A stretch of 64,000 nucleotides of DNA, taken from the NCBI GenBank assembly GCA_948567375.1, contig OX419757.1, positions 28,948,732 to 29,012,731 of the forward strand, read 5' to 3'. A program made the translations under genes and the position numbers. This document shows positions 46,412 through 56,391 of this stretch, piece after piece (position 1 is the stretch's first letter; every line of letters starts with the position of its first letter). The notes below the pieces were generated by a model that did no database searches, was not told where the DNA came from, and saw only the letters and a list, made by a program, of their open reading frames with translations. Source of the stretch: Lunularia cruciata (taxonomy: Eukaryota; Streptophyta; Marchantiopsida; Lunulariales; Lunulariaceae).

Positions 46412-46784
46412 AGGATTTTCATATTTTTGAAGCCTAATTAATCTGTTTAGGTCTTCTAAATTATTTTCAAAGATTTAAAGTATATTTTTGTTCCTACTCT
46501 ATTAGTAAAAATCTCTTTTTGGTGAAACTTTTTTCTGATCTATTTAGTCCATCATGTGGAACATCTTTCCAGATGTTATTGAACTATTGTTTACTTTTAA
46601 ATCATATGTCTAACTCTTGATTCTAAGATTTTCAAATTTATTTTTATTTCTACACTATTAATAGAAATACTTTTTTGGTGATACTCCTATCTGATCTATT
46701 TTTTCCATTATGTATAACATCATTCCAAATGTTACCAAACCTAATTTCACATCTAGATCATATGGCTAGCTCTTGGAATTACAC
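46412..46784 (-). repeat. Family-B LTR fragment
   Basis: Diverged match to the second half of the B LTR, with both copies of the 166-bp internal duplication and the terminal ATGGCTAGCTCTTGGAATTACA. The first half of the LTR is missing and no internal element sequence adjoins, so it is an old fragment or truncated solo LTR. Confidence 0.85.
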
Positions 46785-47400
46785 TACTTCACTCGATCTG
46801 GAGTAAGATCTATCCACAAGATAACCTCAAAGCGTAACAAAAAAAACTGAATGAAATGGCAAACCCCAGGGTATGCAACCCACCCTACAGGCCTTGACTG
46901 TGTGTGAGGGCACCAACCATGCCTAGTAGTTACAATCTCCCATGAACTGAAACCGGAGCTTCCATGAACCCAATATGATGCCAAACAAGTAACATCCACA
47001 ACAATTAGTAGTCTTTTGCATAAAGCAAAGGAAGAGAATACATGCAATATACTATCCCAATAGACAAAGCCTTTCTTTAAACTCAGTCTGACCCTTGAGT
47101 CTCCACACTGCACGATGATGCAAAATTTTGGGTCTCTCGAGTCACAACAGTGCATGGTAACACATGGGTGGCATCAGTCTGGGTCTGCATCTCATAGCGT
47201 GTATGGGTCTGGCAAAAATAGTATGTAGTCTAGGTCCAAGATAAGCCACACAAGCGCTCACTTGAAGCTAGACTACTCTCACTCTCCTCTACCTAAACAT
47301 GTGCACTCTCACACCTCTCCATAGCAAATGCTAACTCATGCCTGATTTTGTAATTGGATCATGTAACCCTCAACCATGGCAATGACACCTAGTATGTCCA
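46785..47400. other. Non-coding stretch
   Basis: The minus-strand ORF 46784-47155 is open by chance as far as I can tell. I see nothing recognisable here. Confidence 0.4.
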
Positions 47401-47419
47401 TGTCCATGTCAGCTAATCT

Positions 47420-47964
47420 TTGCTCTCTCCATCTCTACTAACAATCTACCATGCTCCTCTACGGTCTCCAATCTCCTCTCGTGCTCAAGCACTAATCTCT
47501 CTCTCGCTCCTCTATACTCTCCACTTGCCTCTTGCACTCAAGCACTAATCTCTTGCGCTCCTCTAAACTCTCAAATTGCCTCTCGCGCTCAAGCACTAAT
47601 CTCTCTTGCTCCTCTATCTCTCCACTTGCCTCTTGCACTCAAGCACTAATCTCTTGCGCTCCTCTACACTCTCCAATTGCCTCTCACTCTCAATTAGTAA
47701 TCTCTCTTAATCTATGCTCACGAACGAGAAGTCTCTCTTCCTCCTCAGCCGCTCGAACACAATCATCTAGAACATGAGTGATGTCATAGAACAAGAAGAG
47801 GGTGAAGGTACTATGATAGAAGTGGGGTGAGGTGCCTCTTCCACATGTGGAGAGAGGGGAGAAGAGGAAGAAGAGGGAGATGGAGCTTTCTCAAAGGATG
47901 AAGACATAGACCTCACTATTAGTAAGGCATGTGTCTCAACACAAATTGGTTGATACTTATTCAC
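47420..47964 (-). pseudogene. Coiled-coil coding repeat segment of an unrecognised, decayed gene
   Basis: On the minus strand a Ser/Pro-rich segment (SSFEKAPSPSSSSSPLSPH) is followed by tandem repeats of about 54 bp at 47450-47710. In one frame these encode ERLVLERERQFESLEERK and a second unit with ECKRQVESIEERE, a highly charged heptad-like coiled coil. Stops and frameshifts interrupt it. It lies downstream of the decayed ORF at 48160-48798 on the same strand and may be its 3' part. Confidence 0.45.
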
Positions 47965-48159
47965 CAGTGGTACATTTAGTCATCCATGAATAAAACTGAC
48001 TCTTGCATAAAGATACACAAGTTCATTGATTAAGGTATGTTAAAAAATTAACATATTTTTCAAATCCGGTAATGGTATGTACAGTGCATATTTAGATATT
48101 TGTATGTTTTCAAACATTGAAAACATACAAAAATCAATGCCAAAACTGAAATTTAATCA

Positions 48160-48798
48160 TTCACCTCATCCTCTCCCTCATCCTGCCCATCATCAACACT
48201 TGTATCCTTGTCCTCATTGTCATCCTCTGCATCTTCATGATGATCATCATCATCCTCTTCATTGTGTGTAATCTCCTCCTCTCCATCACTCAAGTACATC
48301 ACTTCCTCCTATGGAATGAAACCTCTCTCCACAAAAAGGTGAGTGAGTATTTGCCCAAGGAAGCTGACTCTAAATCCGCACCCCTTTGGACTCTACAATG
48401 AAAGCTCCCCACCTCTGCAATGAAAGCTCTAAATGCTAACTTCCTCCAATCATAATCCTCCACACCAAATCTCCTCAACTTTTTCTTAGTGTTGAGAACC
48501 AAATGTCCATGTACAATCTTGGGCTGCATAGTTGGTGCCACAAGTGCACCCATCAACTGGAAGACAGCCCGAAAAGCAGGATACATACATTGCCTTGCCA
48601 AACACCTCTTTGCAACTCTATCTCTTTGTGGAAACCAGTCTGAAATTGTGGTGTAAGGAACAGTCCTCCTCCTTGGCATTGCAAGTGCATCTCTCACTAT
48701 ATTAACTGTCAATCTGAATTGCCTCCCCTTGACCAAGCCAATGCACGGATTCTTGTCCCAAGATCTAACAAACTAAGTACATGGAAGAACCTGCACAA
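48160..48798 (-). pseudogene. Unrecognised decayed ORF, plant-transposon-protein-like, with acidic tail
   Basis: A likely splice acceptor (TTTCCTTTCTTGTTTGTGCAG, in two pieces) ends at about 48798. An open stretch 48736-48299 follows (VKGRQFRLTVNIVRDALAM, ISDWFPQRDRVAKRCLARQ, GVEDYDWRKLAFRAF). In another frame comes a very acidic tail (YLSDGEEEITHNEEDDDD...GEDEVND) to about 48160. The layout recalls plant retrotransposon-linked ORFs sometimes called putative plant transposon proteins, but I cannot assign it. It has at least one stop and one frameshift. Confidence 0.4.
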
Positions 48799-48849
48799 AC
48801 AAGAAAGGAAAAAGCTTATTCTTCATTATGAAAGAAGACAAGGTGCGGG

Positions 48850-49450
48850 TGCGCTATGAGATGCTCTTGGACAGGGAAAAAACAAGGGATAATGGAGCAC
48901 GGGGGGACCATTGGGAGGCACAGGGGATCGTTGGAAGACACTCCAAGACAGAAAAAACAAGGAGGTGCGGGGCGACAGGGGAGCGTTGGGGGTCAATGGA
49001 AGGCACTCCGAGACAGAAAAATAGAGGGAGGCACGGGAGGCGGGGGGCACTAGAGGGCACTCCGGGACACAAAAAACAAGGAGGCATGGGAGGGCATAGG
49101 GGGCACTGAAGGGCACTCTAGGACAGGGAAAACAAGGAGGCAAGGGGGCTAGGGAGGAAGGAGGCAAGGGGAGCGCTGGAGGCCGTTGTGAGGCACTCCA
49201 TGATAGGAAAATAGAGGGAGGTGTGGGGGTGCAAGAGGCGGGCGGTGTTGGAGTGCGCTCCGAGATAGGAAAAAAAAGGAGGAACAGGGTGTGGGAGGCA
49301 CAGGGTGCGGGAGGCATAGGGAGTACTGGGAGGCACTCCAAGATAGGAAAAAATAGGAAGGTGCGGTGGGACGGGGTACTAGGGGGCACTACGGGTAGAA
49401 AAACTCAAGGAAGCGGCACCAAGTGATGCTGGTTGGCACTCGGGGACAAG
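48850..49450. repeat. GC-rich minisatellite
   Basis: About ten imperfect units of roughly 50-65 bp share GGCACTCCRAGAYAGGAAAA and GGGAGGCRYGGGGG-type blocks. It lies in what looks like an intron of the decayed minus-strand gene (donor near 49590, acceptor near 48798). The long proline-rich minus-strand ORF across it (48826-49389) is a by-product of the repeat. Confidence 0.85.
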
Positions 49451-49589
49451 GTAGAGGTTTAGGGTTTTGTGCTAGGAGCCACTGGGTGGTGCTCATAGGC
49501 GTTATATATTGAGTCTATATTTTCATAGAAAAAAACTCAAAACTTCCCTAAATTGAAGCAAACATGTAGAAAAATGTGAGGAATGAAAG

Positions 49590-49890
49590 ATAAATACCTT
49601 TGGAAGTGGGTAATGCAGTCCAAGTGTGATTTTGAGGCCAATTACATCAAGATCAACCTCCTTGATTCCTGCCACCGCTGTTCAAATTTGATGTTTGTCC
49701 ATCTAGCACCATTTGATGAAATTGGCCGGGTGTTGAATTATGTGGAAACCTATCAGCCAATCTCCTTTCTGAGTATTCCTCATGTCTTCACCTTCCACAA
49801 TCTTCTCATAACCCCAGACTTTTTCCATGAAGAATATTGGAAATGTAAATGTAGGACTAAAATGAGATGGAATAATAGCTCCTAAAACTC
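49590..49890 (-). pseudogene. Possible upstream exon of the decayed gene
   Basis: The minus strand reads MEKVWGYEKIVEGEDMRNTQ, GDWLIGFHIIQHPANFIKW and GLKITLGLHYPLPK, then a donor AAG/GTATTT near 49590. Joined to the acceptor at 48798 the frame is preserved. Stops within it show decay. No family recognised. Confidence 0.35.
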
Positions 49891-49892
49891 TC

Positions 49893-50170
49893 TTGAACCC
49901 TTCAACTCAGCCTATCTTTGAATCAATCTCAAAACTTGTCTCAAAATTGAACACCACACTCTCAAACACTCTCAAACCTCAAAATTGGTCTCAAAATGGA
50001 ACACCACACTCCCAAACCTGCAAAACTCAAGACCTTCAACTCAGCTCCCAAATCAATCTTGAAACTGGTCTCAAAATTCACTAAGCTGAATTGCTCCCAA
50101 ACTTCCAAAAATTGCTCTAAAAAAAATCCTGAGAAATTGCTCTTGAAAATTCCTGAGATGCTCAAATGTG
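49893..50170. repeat. Imperfect tandem repeats (TCAAAACT, CTCAAAAT units)
   Basis: Repeated blocks such as CTCAAAATTGAACACCACAC and CTCAAAATGGAACACCACAC, and CAACTCAGC twice. No protein supported. Confidence 0.7.
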
Positions 50171-50927
50171 AATTTTAGCTACGGGGAGTGGAGTTTATAT
50201 AGCCCCCACCTCACAAATTATTCATGTAAACCATCTCACTAAATCAGTATTGCATGAAGAAGAACTAGAGTTCAAAACAAAAATATACAAATCATGAGCG
50301 GCAACATGCGTCACACCACCTTGCAAACAAGTATACCCAACAGCTCAACCAATGCACCCAACAGCTCACGGTGATGGTTGGCACATTTGGGCACCGATGG
50401 GATCCCATCTAAATATACCTAGTACCTCCCAACATCTACGGGTGAGCGTCAACCGGTGCCACCCCCTACCAACCACCATACCAAAATACACCACCAATGT
50501 TCCCAGCGCCATCCTGCAACTCTTTGGGCATCAACCAGTGCCATCCAACAACTTCTAGTGCTTTGAGCGTCATCAATAGGTACCTAACAACTTATAGTGT
50601 ACCTTGGGATTCATGTATCTGCATTCTTTGCATTCTTATTTTAGATATAGAACAAAAATTATTTTGAAATATTGGAGTTTGTCAATGGAGCATCATATGA
50701 AATTTTTTTTAATTCTATAAAAGAAATACAGATATGAAGATGTTTTTAAATTATAGAAGGAATACACCATATGAAGTTGTTTTTAAAATTATAGAAGAAA
50801 TACACCGCTCATTGGTCATTACTTACAAAATATGCAAAAAAAAAAGGATACTTTTATTGTATTGAACCATAATCTCATTTCATTCCAATATGTGATCACA
50901 TGATGAGAGAGGCATTGTTGCATCACC
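50171..50927. other. Intergenic region left of C2
   Basis: Repeated short motifs (GTGCCAYCCAACAACTT and similar at 50455-50600) and AT-rich sequence; no gene seen. Confidence 0.45.
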
Positions 50928-50931
50928 CGTG

Positions 50932-51380
50932 TGTCACGCCATTTGTAGTTCCGCATCTAGATGCTCGGACACTGGAGTTCCAGTGATGGTAGTTAGAGTT
51001 ATTCTAGCTGTTTCTCAGGGACTACTTTCCGATGGTTAGATTTTGTGTTCGGGGTACTGACTTCACGGTGGGGCCCACCGTCACTTTGCACCGTTTGCAC
51101 CGTTGAGTGTGCCGTCAGCGGGACCGTTAGGGTTTCAGGGCTAGCTCGAGTCCAGGGGGTATAGTTTCAAAGTGAGCTCCAGAGAGCTCACTTCTCTGAT
51201 GTTGAGCCTTCGAGTTCCTGGCTATGGTGGACAGAGGCCGGCGAGCGTCACCTGGATTCTCTATGCTTGAGTGGGTGTGGCTTGACTGTAATCAGTGCCC
51301 AGTTGTTGGCAATTTATAGAGTGACAGATCAAGTACTGATCTGAGTTGAGTTGAGTTGAAAGTGTTAAGCAATCTGATTA
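50932..51380 (+). repeat. C2 5' LTR (block L only)
   Basis: 449 bp starting TGTCACGCC and ending GTGTTAAGCAATCTGATTA. Block R1, found both before and after L at the 3' end, is missing here. A (GAGTT)n microsatellite is near the end (about 51343-51360). Confidence 0.88.
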
Positions 51381-51392
51381 CATCAGAGAAGT
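51379..51392 (+). other. C2 probable primer-binding site
   Basis: TTACATCAGAGAAG directly follows block L and resembles the initiator-Met complement TGGTATCAGAGC at the ATCAGAG core. It is weaker than in families A and B. Confidence 0.45.
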
Positions 51393-52683
51393 GAAGTCAG
51401 GGGGAAATTGGGTGCAGGAACGTTGAGTGTTGATGGTATCTCCAAGCTCGGTGGATCGTGGTAGCTCGATTCAGGTTCTGTGTTTCCCTAGTGTGCAGAA
51501 GCTCGTGTAGTTGATGCAAATTTGGCAGTTAGGCGGACGGTGTGCGGAAGCGTTGGCCAAATTTCGAACAAAGAAGGAGCAATTTTCGAGCAGTGTTGTG
51601 ATTTTGAGCTCAAGAGGTGAAGGCAGGACCAATTTGCTGCGAGTTGGGCTCAGAAAGTGAAATTGAAGGTGGAGTTGGAAAGCTCTTCTCATGAAATTGT
51701 GATTTGGAAAAACCCATTTTGTCAATTTGGCTTGAGTGGAAAGTTAGCGGGGGATTTGGCGGACATCCATCTTTAGGGTTTACGTCAGATTTTACGTCAG
51801 ATTTATGTCAGATTTAGGGCCAGAATTGGAGGAGTTTCGCTGTTTGGCCAGATTTGGAGAAGTTCCGCTAGTTTGGAGGAGTTTCGCAGATTTGGAGAAG
51901 TTTTGCCAATTTTGGAGGAGGTTCGAAGTGGCAACAAGAAAGGCCTCATTTGGCTGAATTTCAGCGTTTAGAGGCATAGGGCTGTGGGCTATGAGAGGCT
52001 ACGAAGGCCTAGAAGGGCCAGAAGGGCCAGCAAGCCAGCTAGCTGGCGTGAGGCTAGCTAGTTTAGTGTAGATCTTGGTCATTGGTTGGCAAAATCTGCC
52101 TTTCTTGCTAGATTGTGCGCAACAGGGTTTGACCCTTAGATCTCTTGTTCCTAGACTGATGCCCTAGCCAACTGGTCCACCCTCACTTGTTGTCATAGAG
52201 ACTGTGCCACTGTTATCTATACACATGTAGCTTTGGCTAGGAGAGGCAGTTTGATCCCATTCTTGGTGATCCTGGTAGCTTAGGACTTAGATACGAACTA
52301 CTCTTATGTCAAATGCCAAATGGTGGCAGAGTCAGTCCCATGTTGTGTTATGAGATGGAGGGTTTTCGTTTAGATTTCTTGTGATTGGATCCCCTCCATT
52401 CTCTGCTTCCTGTTTGTGCACCACGTTTGTGTGAGGTGCCTTGACTTTTGAGCGTTGGTGCTCTGGTGTGCTCTCGGTGGTGAGGCTGGAGTGATGACCA
52501 GTCAGACTACCTTTGTTTCTCTCCGGTGAGGCAGGAAGTGATGACCTACAGACCGTGAGAATGCGTGTTATGATGGCAGGTTACAGGTTGCCCTTCCCCT
52601 AGTGTAGTTATCTCGGTTAGAGTTACATTAGTGGGTGGTGTCTAGTTGGTGTTGGCACTTGGTGGGGCACTTGCAGTTGCGAC
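51393..52683 (+). other. C2 leader, about 1.3-1.5 kb without a long ORF
   Basis: Untranslated leader between the PBS and Gag. At 51825-51925 there are four or five imperfect copies of a unit of about 26-30 bp (TTTGGAGAAGTT / TTTGGAGGAGTTTCGC). No small conserved ORF like that of families A and B was seen. Confidence 0.6.
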
Positions 52684-55600
52684 TTGCGGTTGCAGTTGGT
52701 GGTTTGGGTTTGCTGTTGCAGTTACGTGGTCACGACGGAGTTCTTTGGAGATTCCAGAGGAGTTAGCCCTGCAGTACGCAGTGGGTTTACTCGGAGTGGT
52801 GCTCGGTATCAGCCTGTATCTCAGGTCCCAGTGAGGGAGGAGATTGACTCTGAGTTGGAGTTTGACACAGGAGCTGATTCAGTTGAGAGTGCACTTGGTG
52901 TGTCCGCACCGTTGTTGTGGGACATGGACAAGATTTATGGGGCCTCCAAAGGGCCTAGGCGTTACTCTGGTACAGTGGGTACTATTGAGTTGGATGATTT
53001 CATCCAGGAGTTTGATAGTTGGTGTGATCTGCAGCAGATGCGGAACCCGACTTTGTTCACACCCTTCATGGCATGGAAGGGGTTGTTTCAGCACTTGGAG
53101 GGTCCACCGATGGACAACTACCATGAGTTCAGGAGAGCTCATTTGGAGGAGATTGAGTTATGGAGACAGTATTGGTCTCCTCACTATGTCTCCATCACTT
53201 CAGGCTCGGTGGCCAGGAGTAGATCGGCTGTACCTACAAGTTCTAGCTCGAGTAGTGTGGGTGGAGCTAGTGGAGGTGCACTAGCTGGAGATAGTGCTAC
53301 TACGAGTGGAGGTACCGCTGCAGGAGGTGGTGTGGTACCGGGGTTTAACCCCATGGTGGAGTTCTTCCTATGTTTGAGGCAGAACTACCAGGGAGTGCGG
53401 ACTGACAAGCTGAGGAGCTTGCAGGAGTTCCAGCGGAAGGCTGGAGAGAGCCTACGCGAGGCATACACTCGCATGAGGCGGCTGATCAGTTTCACTCAGG
53501 GAGTTACTGAGGCCCAGGCAGTCCAATTTTGGTATGGGATACTGGACAGGGAGTTGCGACGTAGAGTTCGTGATGCTACGTTGTTGCAGGCTACTTCGCC
53601 CACTTTGGCAGTAGTCTTTGGTTTGGCTGAGCGTATTGAGCTCAACATGGTGGAGGAGAGAGTGGTGACAGCTGGATTTGGTAGAGAGACCTCATCCACG
53701 GTTGTGACTTCTTCTAGAGTGCAGCAGAGTGCACCACGCCCAGTTGGTTTTCGAGGACAGGGTGGACAGCCCAAATCCTATGGAGCGAGTGGAGGGCCTA
53801 GTGGAGTTAGACCCTTACCCTCATTTTCGGGTCAGCAGCAGCCAGTGAGTGGTGGTGTTGCTTGTTGGACTTGTGGTGGACCTCACCATAGGAGAGAGTG
53901 TACTCAGGGCAGCGGACCTGATACCTCTGGTGCATCACAGCCAGCACAGAGGCAGTGTGAGCACTGCCATAGATTTGGTCATACTAGTGACCGGTGTTTT
54001 GACCTACACCCGGAGTTACGGAGTGGTAGGGCTGCTATGACAGGTAGTAGAGGAGCTCCAGTTCATGGAGGACGAGGTGGTAGAGGTGGTGGTAGAGGAT
54101 CTACACCTAGTAGGGGTGCAGTACCTGCCCTTACTTCTGACACAGCTATGGCTACTCGGATTGAGCAGTTGGAGCAGAGATTGGCTAGTATGGCTATTGC
54201 TCATAGGAGATCAGATTTAGGTGCTGAGGCTTCCACCTCATATACTGGTGATAGAGATGCTTTGGACTTCATGTGCGGAGCAACACAGGTGGATGCATCT
54301 ACAGCAGTGACTAGGAATGCAGTACGTGCTCCAGAGCCTAGAGGAGCATCAGTGGAGTTGGACCCACAGAGAGGAGAGGTTGGGAGACAGGTCAGACTTC
54401 CCCAGTCTTTCACGCTATCTGAGGCATTGCAGACGACATCCATGGTTCCTAGACGTCCCAGTGCAGGTGTGGTAGGTGGTGATGGAGTACCTGATGGAGT
54501 ACCTGCTAGTCAGCCACCTGCTACTACACAGACTGAGTCTAGCATGATGTTGGGGGCGGCTCAGCTGATTATGCGGCATCCTTTATTTTCAGCCAATGAC
54601 ATGTTTACATTGGGAGTTGACCCAGCCCCAGTGTTCCGGTTGGCTGCCACGTTGTGTGAGAGTAGGGATGGTGCAGTTCCTACTACTAGAGCAGAGGTGG
54701 TTGGTAGTGGAGCTGACTTGGTTGAGGAGCATGGGATCCATTCAGCGACCAGTGGTTTATGGCAGGCAGCAGTGGCTAGACTGGAGGAGTTGCCAGCTAG
54801 ACCGGCCTTTGAGAGAGCGCGGTTTACACCTGGTGTTGTCCTATTGGATAACCAGAGGGGGATCTTTCATTTGGTAGGACCTTCAGGGAAGGTCTATACA
54901 CCACAGAGAGTCTTGTTAGACTCTGGTGCGCAGCCCCTTATGTTGGAGAAGGCTGCAGTTGTTGGTCTGGAGTTACGGAAGACCGATGTGGAGAGGTGTC
55001 CATTTCAGATCCAGACATCTCTTGGTGGTGGTTCGACACAGTACATCACACGTGGAGAGCTTGTTGTCCAGGTTCAGCCTGGTCATCCGACTGATAGCTC
55101 GGTGGTGAGAGCTCAGGCTATTGCGACGATAGCTGAGTCCTATGATGTGCTAGTTGGGGGAGCAGTGTTATACCCTATGGGTTTCAGTATTGACTATTGG
55201 GAGGAGACAGCCTCTTATAGACCTGGTTGGCAGTCTGGTGAGGGACGGGTATGTCGCCTACAAGTACGCTTTAGTAGTGGCAGTCTTGGCTCACTACAGT
55301 CCGGGACCATGGCAGCATCAGTTTTGGCTTTCAGCGGTGTAGTTACTTGGCCTGGTGACTTGTTGGAGGGGAACGCCCATGCAAAGGATACTCCAGTACC
55401 AGAGGAGATCACTCAGCTATGGAGTACGAGTGGGATTGTTCCATCCACCTTGGATGTTCCATTGTGGAGTTCAGAGGAGGCATTGCAGCAACATGCAGAT
55501 CAGTTGGTGCAGCAGGCTTGGAGTGGAGCCTTCGTACCATCAGGGGATGAGTGTGAGGATGAGCCTCCAGAGGCGATTGCTTTGACACCTCTGGATACCA

Positions 55601-56391
55601 CACTCATTGCTTGGCAGTATCTAGTAGAGGGGATATGTCTATTAGAGTTGTTTGGTGGGATCAGCACCGGACTAGCTGCGGTGTTACAGGCGAGTATCCG
55701 AGTACAGAGGTACTTGTATGTAGAGAGAGATGAGACTACTAGGCGAGTCTCTCTACATCATGTGGCACACTTGGCCTATCGGTATCCGGAGTTATTACCG
55801 ATGTCAGCAGTCAGAGGTTACCAGAAGGCCTTACCAGGAGACATTTCCTTATTGGGGGCGCATGACCTAGAGAGACATGGGCCTATTCACTTGGTGATTT
55901 CTGGATGGCCATGTCAGGGACATACACGTGCGGGCCGCGGTTTGGGTCTTCAAGATCCTCATTCTGGTGTGTTTTGGGAGATGTTATGGATACTACGACA
56001 TCTCCAGGTTCATCAGTCTGTTTCTCCAGCTTACCTTTTGGAGAACGTTCTATTGATGGGTGATTCTTGCACTAGAGTGGTGGCGAGTACACATCAGGTC
56101 CATTCTTGGATGGGACTTGCTGTATTGTTAGATGCAGCCAGAGTGGGATCACGGGCTCATCGTCTTCGTCTTTGGTGGACGAACCTTTTACCCAGAGAGG
56201 TTCTACAGCGTAGTTATGATGGGATTCAGCGACTAGACCACATTCTTGTTGATGATATCTTGGATGCTAGACGTCAGTCTCAGACAGTGGTAGTGGCTGA
56301 TAGGTCACCTATGGCAGTGGTGAACCTAGTTGGACAGCCTAGAGCTGCATTTCCCACACTCATGAGTTTCCCAAGCTCTCATGCTTTTTGA
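52684..56391 (+). CDS. C2 Gag, protease and N-terminal part of a C5-cytosine DNA methyltransferase
   Basis: The frame is open from 52684; the first ATG is 52924 (MDKIYGASKGP). Gag core: FDSWCDLQQMRN, FFLCLRQNYQGV, SLREAYTRMRRLI. Two zinc knuckles: CWTCGGPHHRREC and CEHCHRFGHTSDRC. A glycine/arginine-rich stretch (GGRGGRGGGRGS) follows. Aspartic protease: LLDSGAQ, Asp codon 54919-54921. Methyltransferase from about 55606: motif I LELFGGISTGLAAVL (cofactor loop); motif IV SGWPCQGHTRAG, catalytic Cys codon 55912-55914; ENV motif VI at 56041-56049; then RLRLWWTN (motif VIII-like). It would methylate C5 of cytosine, perhaps on the element's own cDNA. TGA at 56389-56391 cuts the domain before its last motifs, but the frame continues. 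All catalytic residues visible here are intact. Confidence 0.93.
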   Translation: MRLQLVVWVCCCSYVVTTEFFGDSRGVSPAVRSGFTRSGARYQPVSQVPVREEIDSELEFDTGADSVESALGVSAPLLWDMDKIYGASKGPRRYSGTVGTIELDDFIQEFDSWCDLQQMRNPTLFTPFMAWKGLFQHLEGPPMDNYHEFRRAHLEEIELWRQYWSPHYVSITSGSVARSRSAVPTSSSSSSVGGASGGALAGDSATTSGGTAAGGGVVPGFNPMVEFFLCLRQNYQGVRTDKLRSLQEFQRKAGESLREAYTRMRRLISFTQGVTEAQAVQFWYGILDRELRRRVRDATLLQATSPTLAVVFGLAERIELNMVEERVVTAGFGRETSSTVVTSSRVQQSAPRPVGFRGQGGQPKSYGASGGPSGVRPLPSFSGQQQPVSGGVACWTCGGPHHRRECTQGSGPDTSGASQPAQRQCEHCHRFGHTSDRCFDLHPELRSGRAAMTGSRGAPVHGGRGGRGGGRGSTPSRGAVPALTSDTAMATRIEQLEQRLASMAIAHRRSDLGAEASTSYTGDRDALDFMCGATQVDASTAVTRNAVRAPEPRGASVELDPQRGEVGRQVRLPQSFTLSEALQTTSMVPRRPSAGVVGGDGVPDGVPASQPPATTQTESSMMLGAAQLIMRHPLFSANDMFTLGVDPAPVFRLAATLCESRDGAVPTTRAEVVGSGADLVEEHGIHSATSGLWQAAVARLEELPARPAFERARFTPGVVLLDNQRGIFHLVGPSGKVYTPQRVLLDSGAQPLMLEKAAVVGLELRKTDVERCPFQIQTSLGGGSTQYITRGELVVQVQPGHPTDSSVVRAQAIATIAESYDVLVGGAVLYPMGFSIDYWEETASYRPGWQSGEGRVCRLQVRFSSGSLGSLQSGTMAASVLAFSGVVTWPGDLLEGNAHAKDTPVPEEITQLWSTSGIVPSTLDVPLWSSEEALQQHADQLVQQAWSGAFVPSGDECEDEPPEAIALTPLDTTLIAWQYLVEGICLLELFGGISTGLAAVLQASIRVQRYLYVERDETTRRVSLHHVAHLAYRYPELLPMSAVRGYQKALPGDISLLGAHDLERHGPIHLVISGWPCQGHTRAGRGLGLQDPHSGVFWEMLWILRHLQVHQSVSPAYLLENVLLMGDSCTRVVASTHQVHSWMGLAVLLDAARVGSRAHRLRLWWTNLLPREVLQRSYDGIQRLDHILVDDILDARRQSQTVVVADRSPMAVVNLVGQPRAAFPTLMSFPSSHAF

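Noticed and set aside
47450..47710. Regular short repeats that superficially resemble an array of repeats and spacers
   Set aside because: The repeats are tandem coding-like units without unique spacers, and the genome is a plant's; not CRISPR.
48826..49389. 187-codon proline-rich minus-strand ORF
   Set aside because: It spans the minisatellite; its repeated residues follow the DNA repeat and other frames are equally open. Not a supported protein.
52844..53284. 146-codon plus-strand ORF inside C2 Gag
   Set aside because: Shadow frame of Gag; no family similarity.
56389..56391. TGA read as selenocysteine
   Set aside because: Land plants lack the selenocysteine system as far as is known, and no Cys is expected at this place in the enzyme family.
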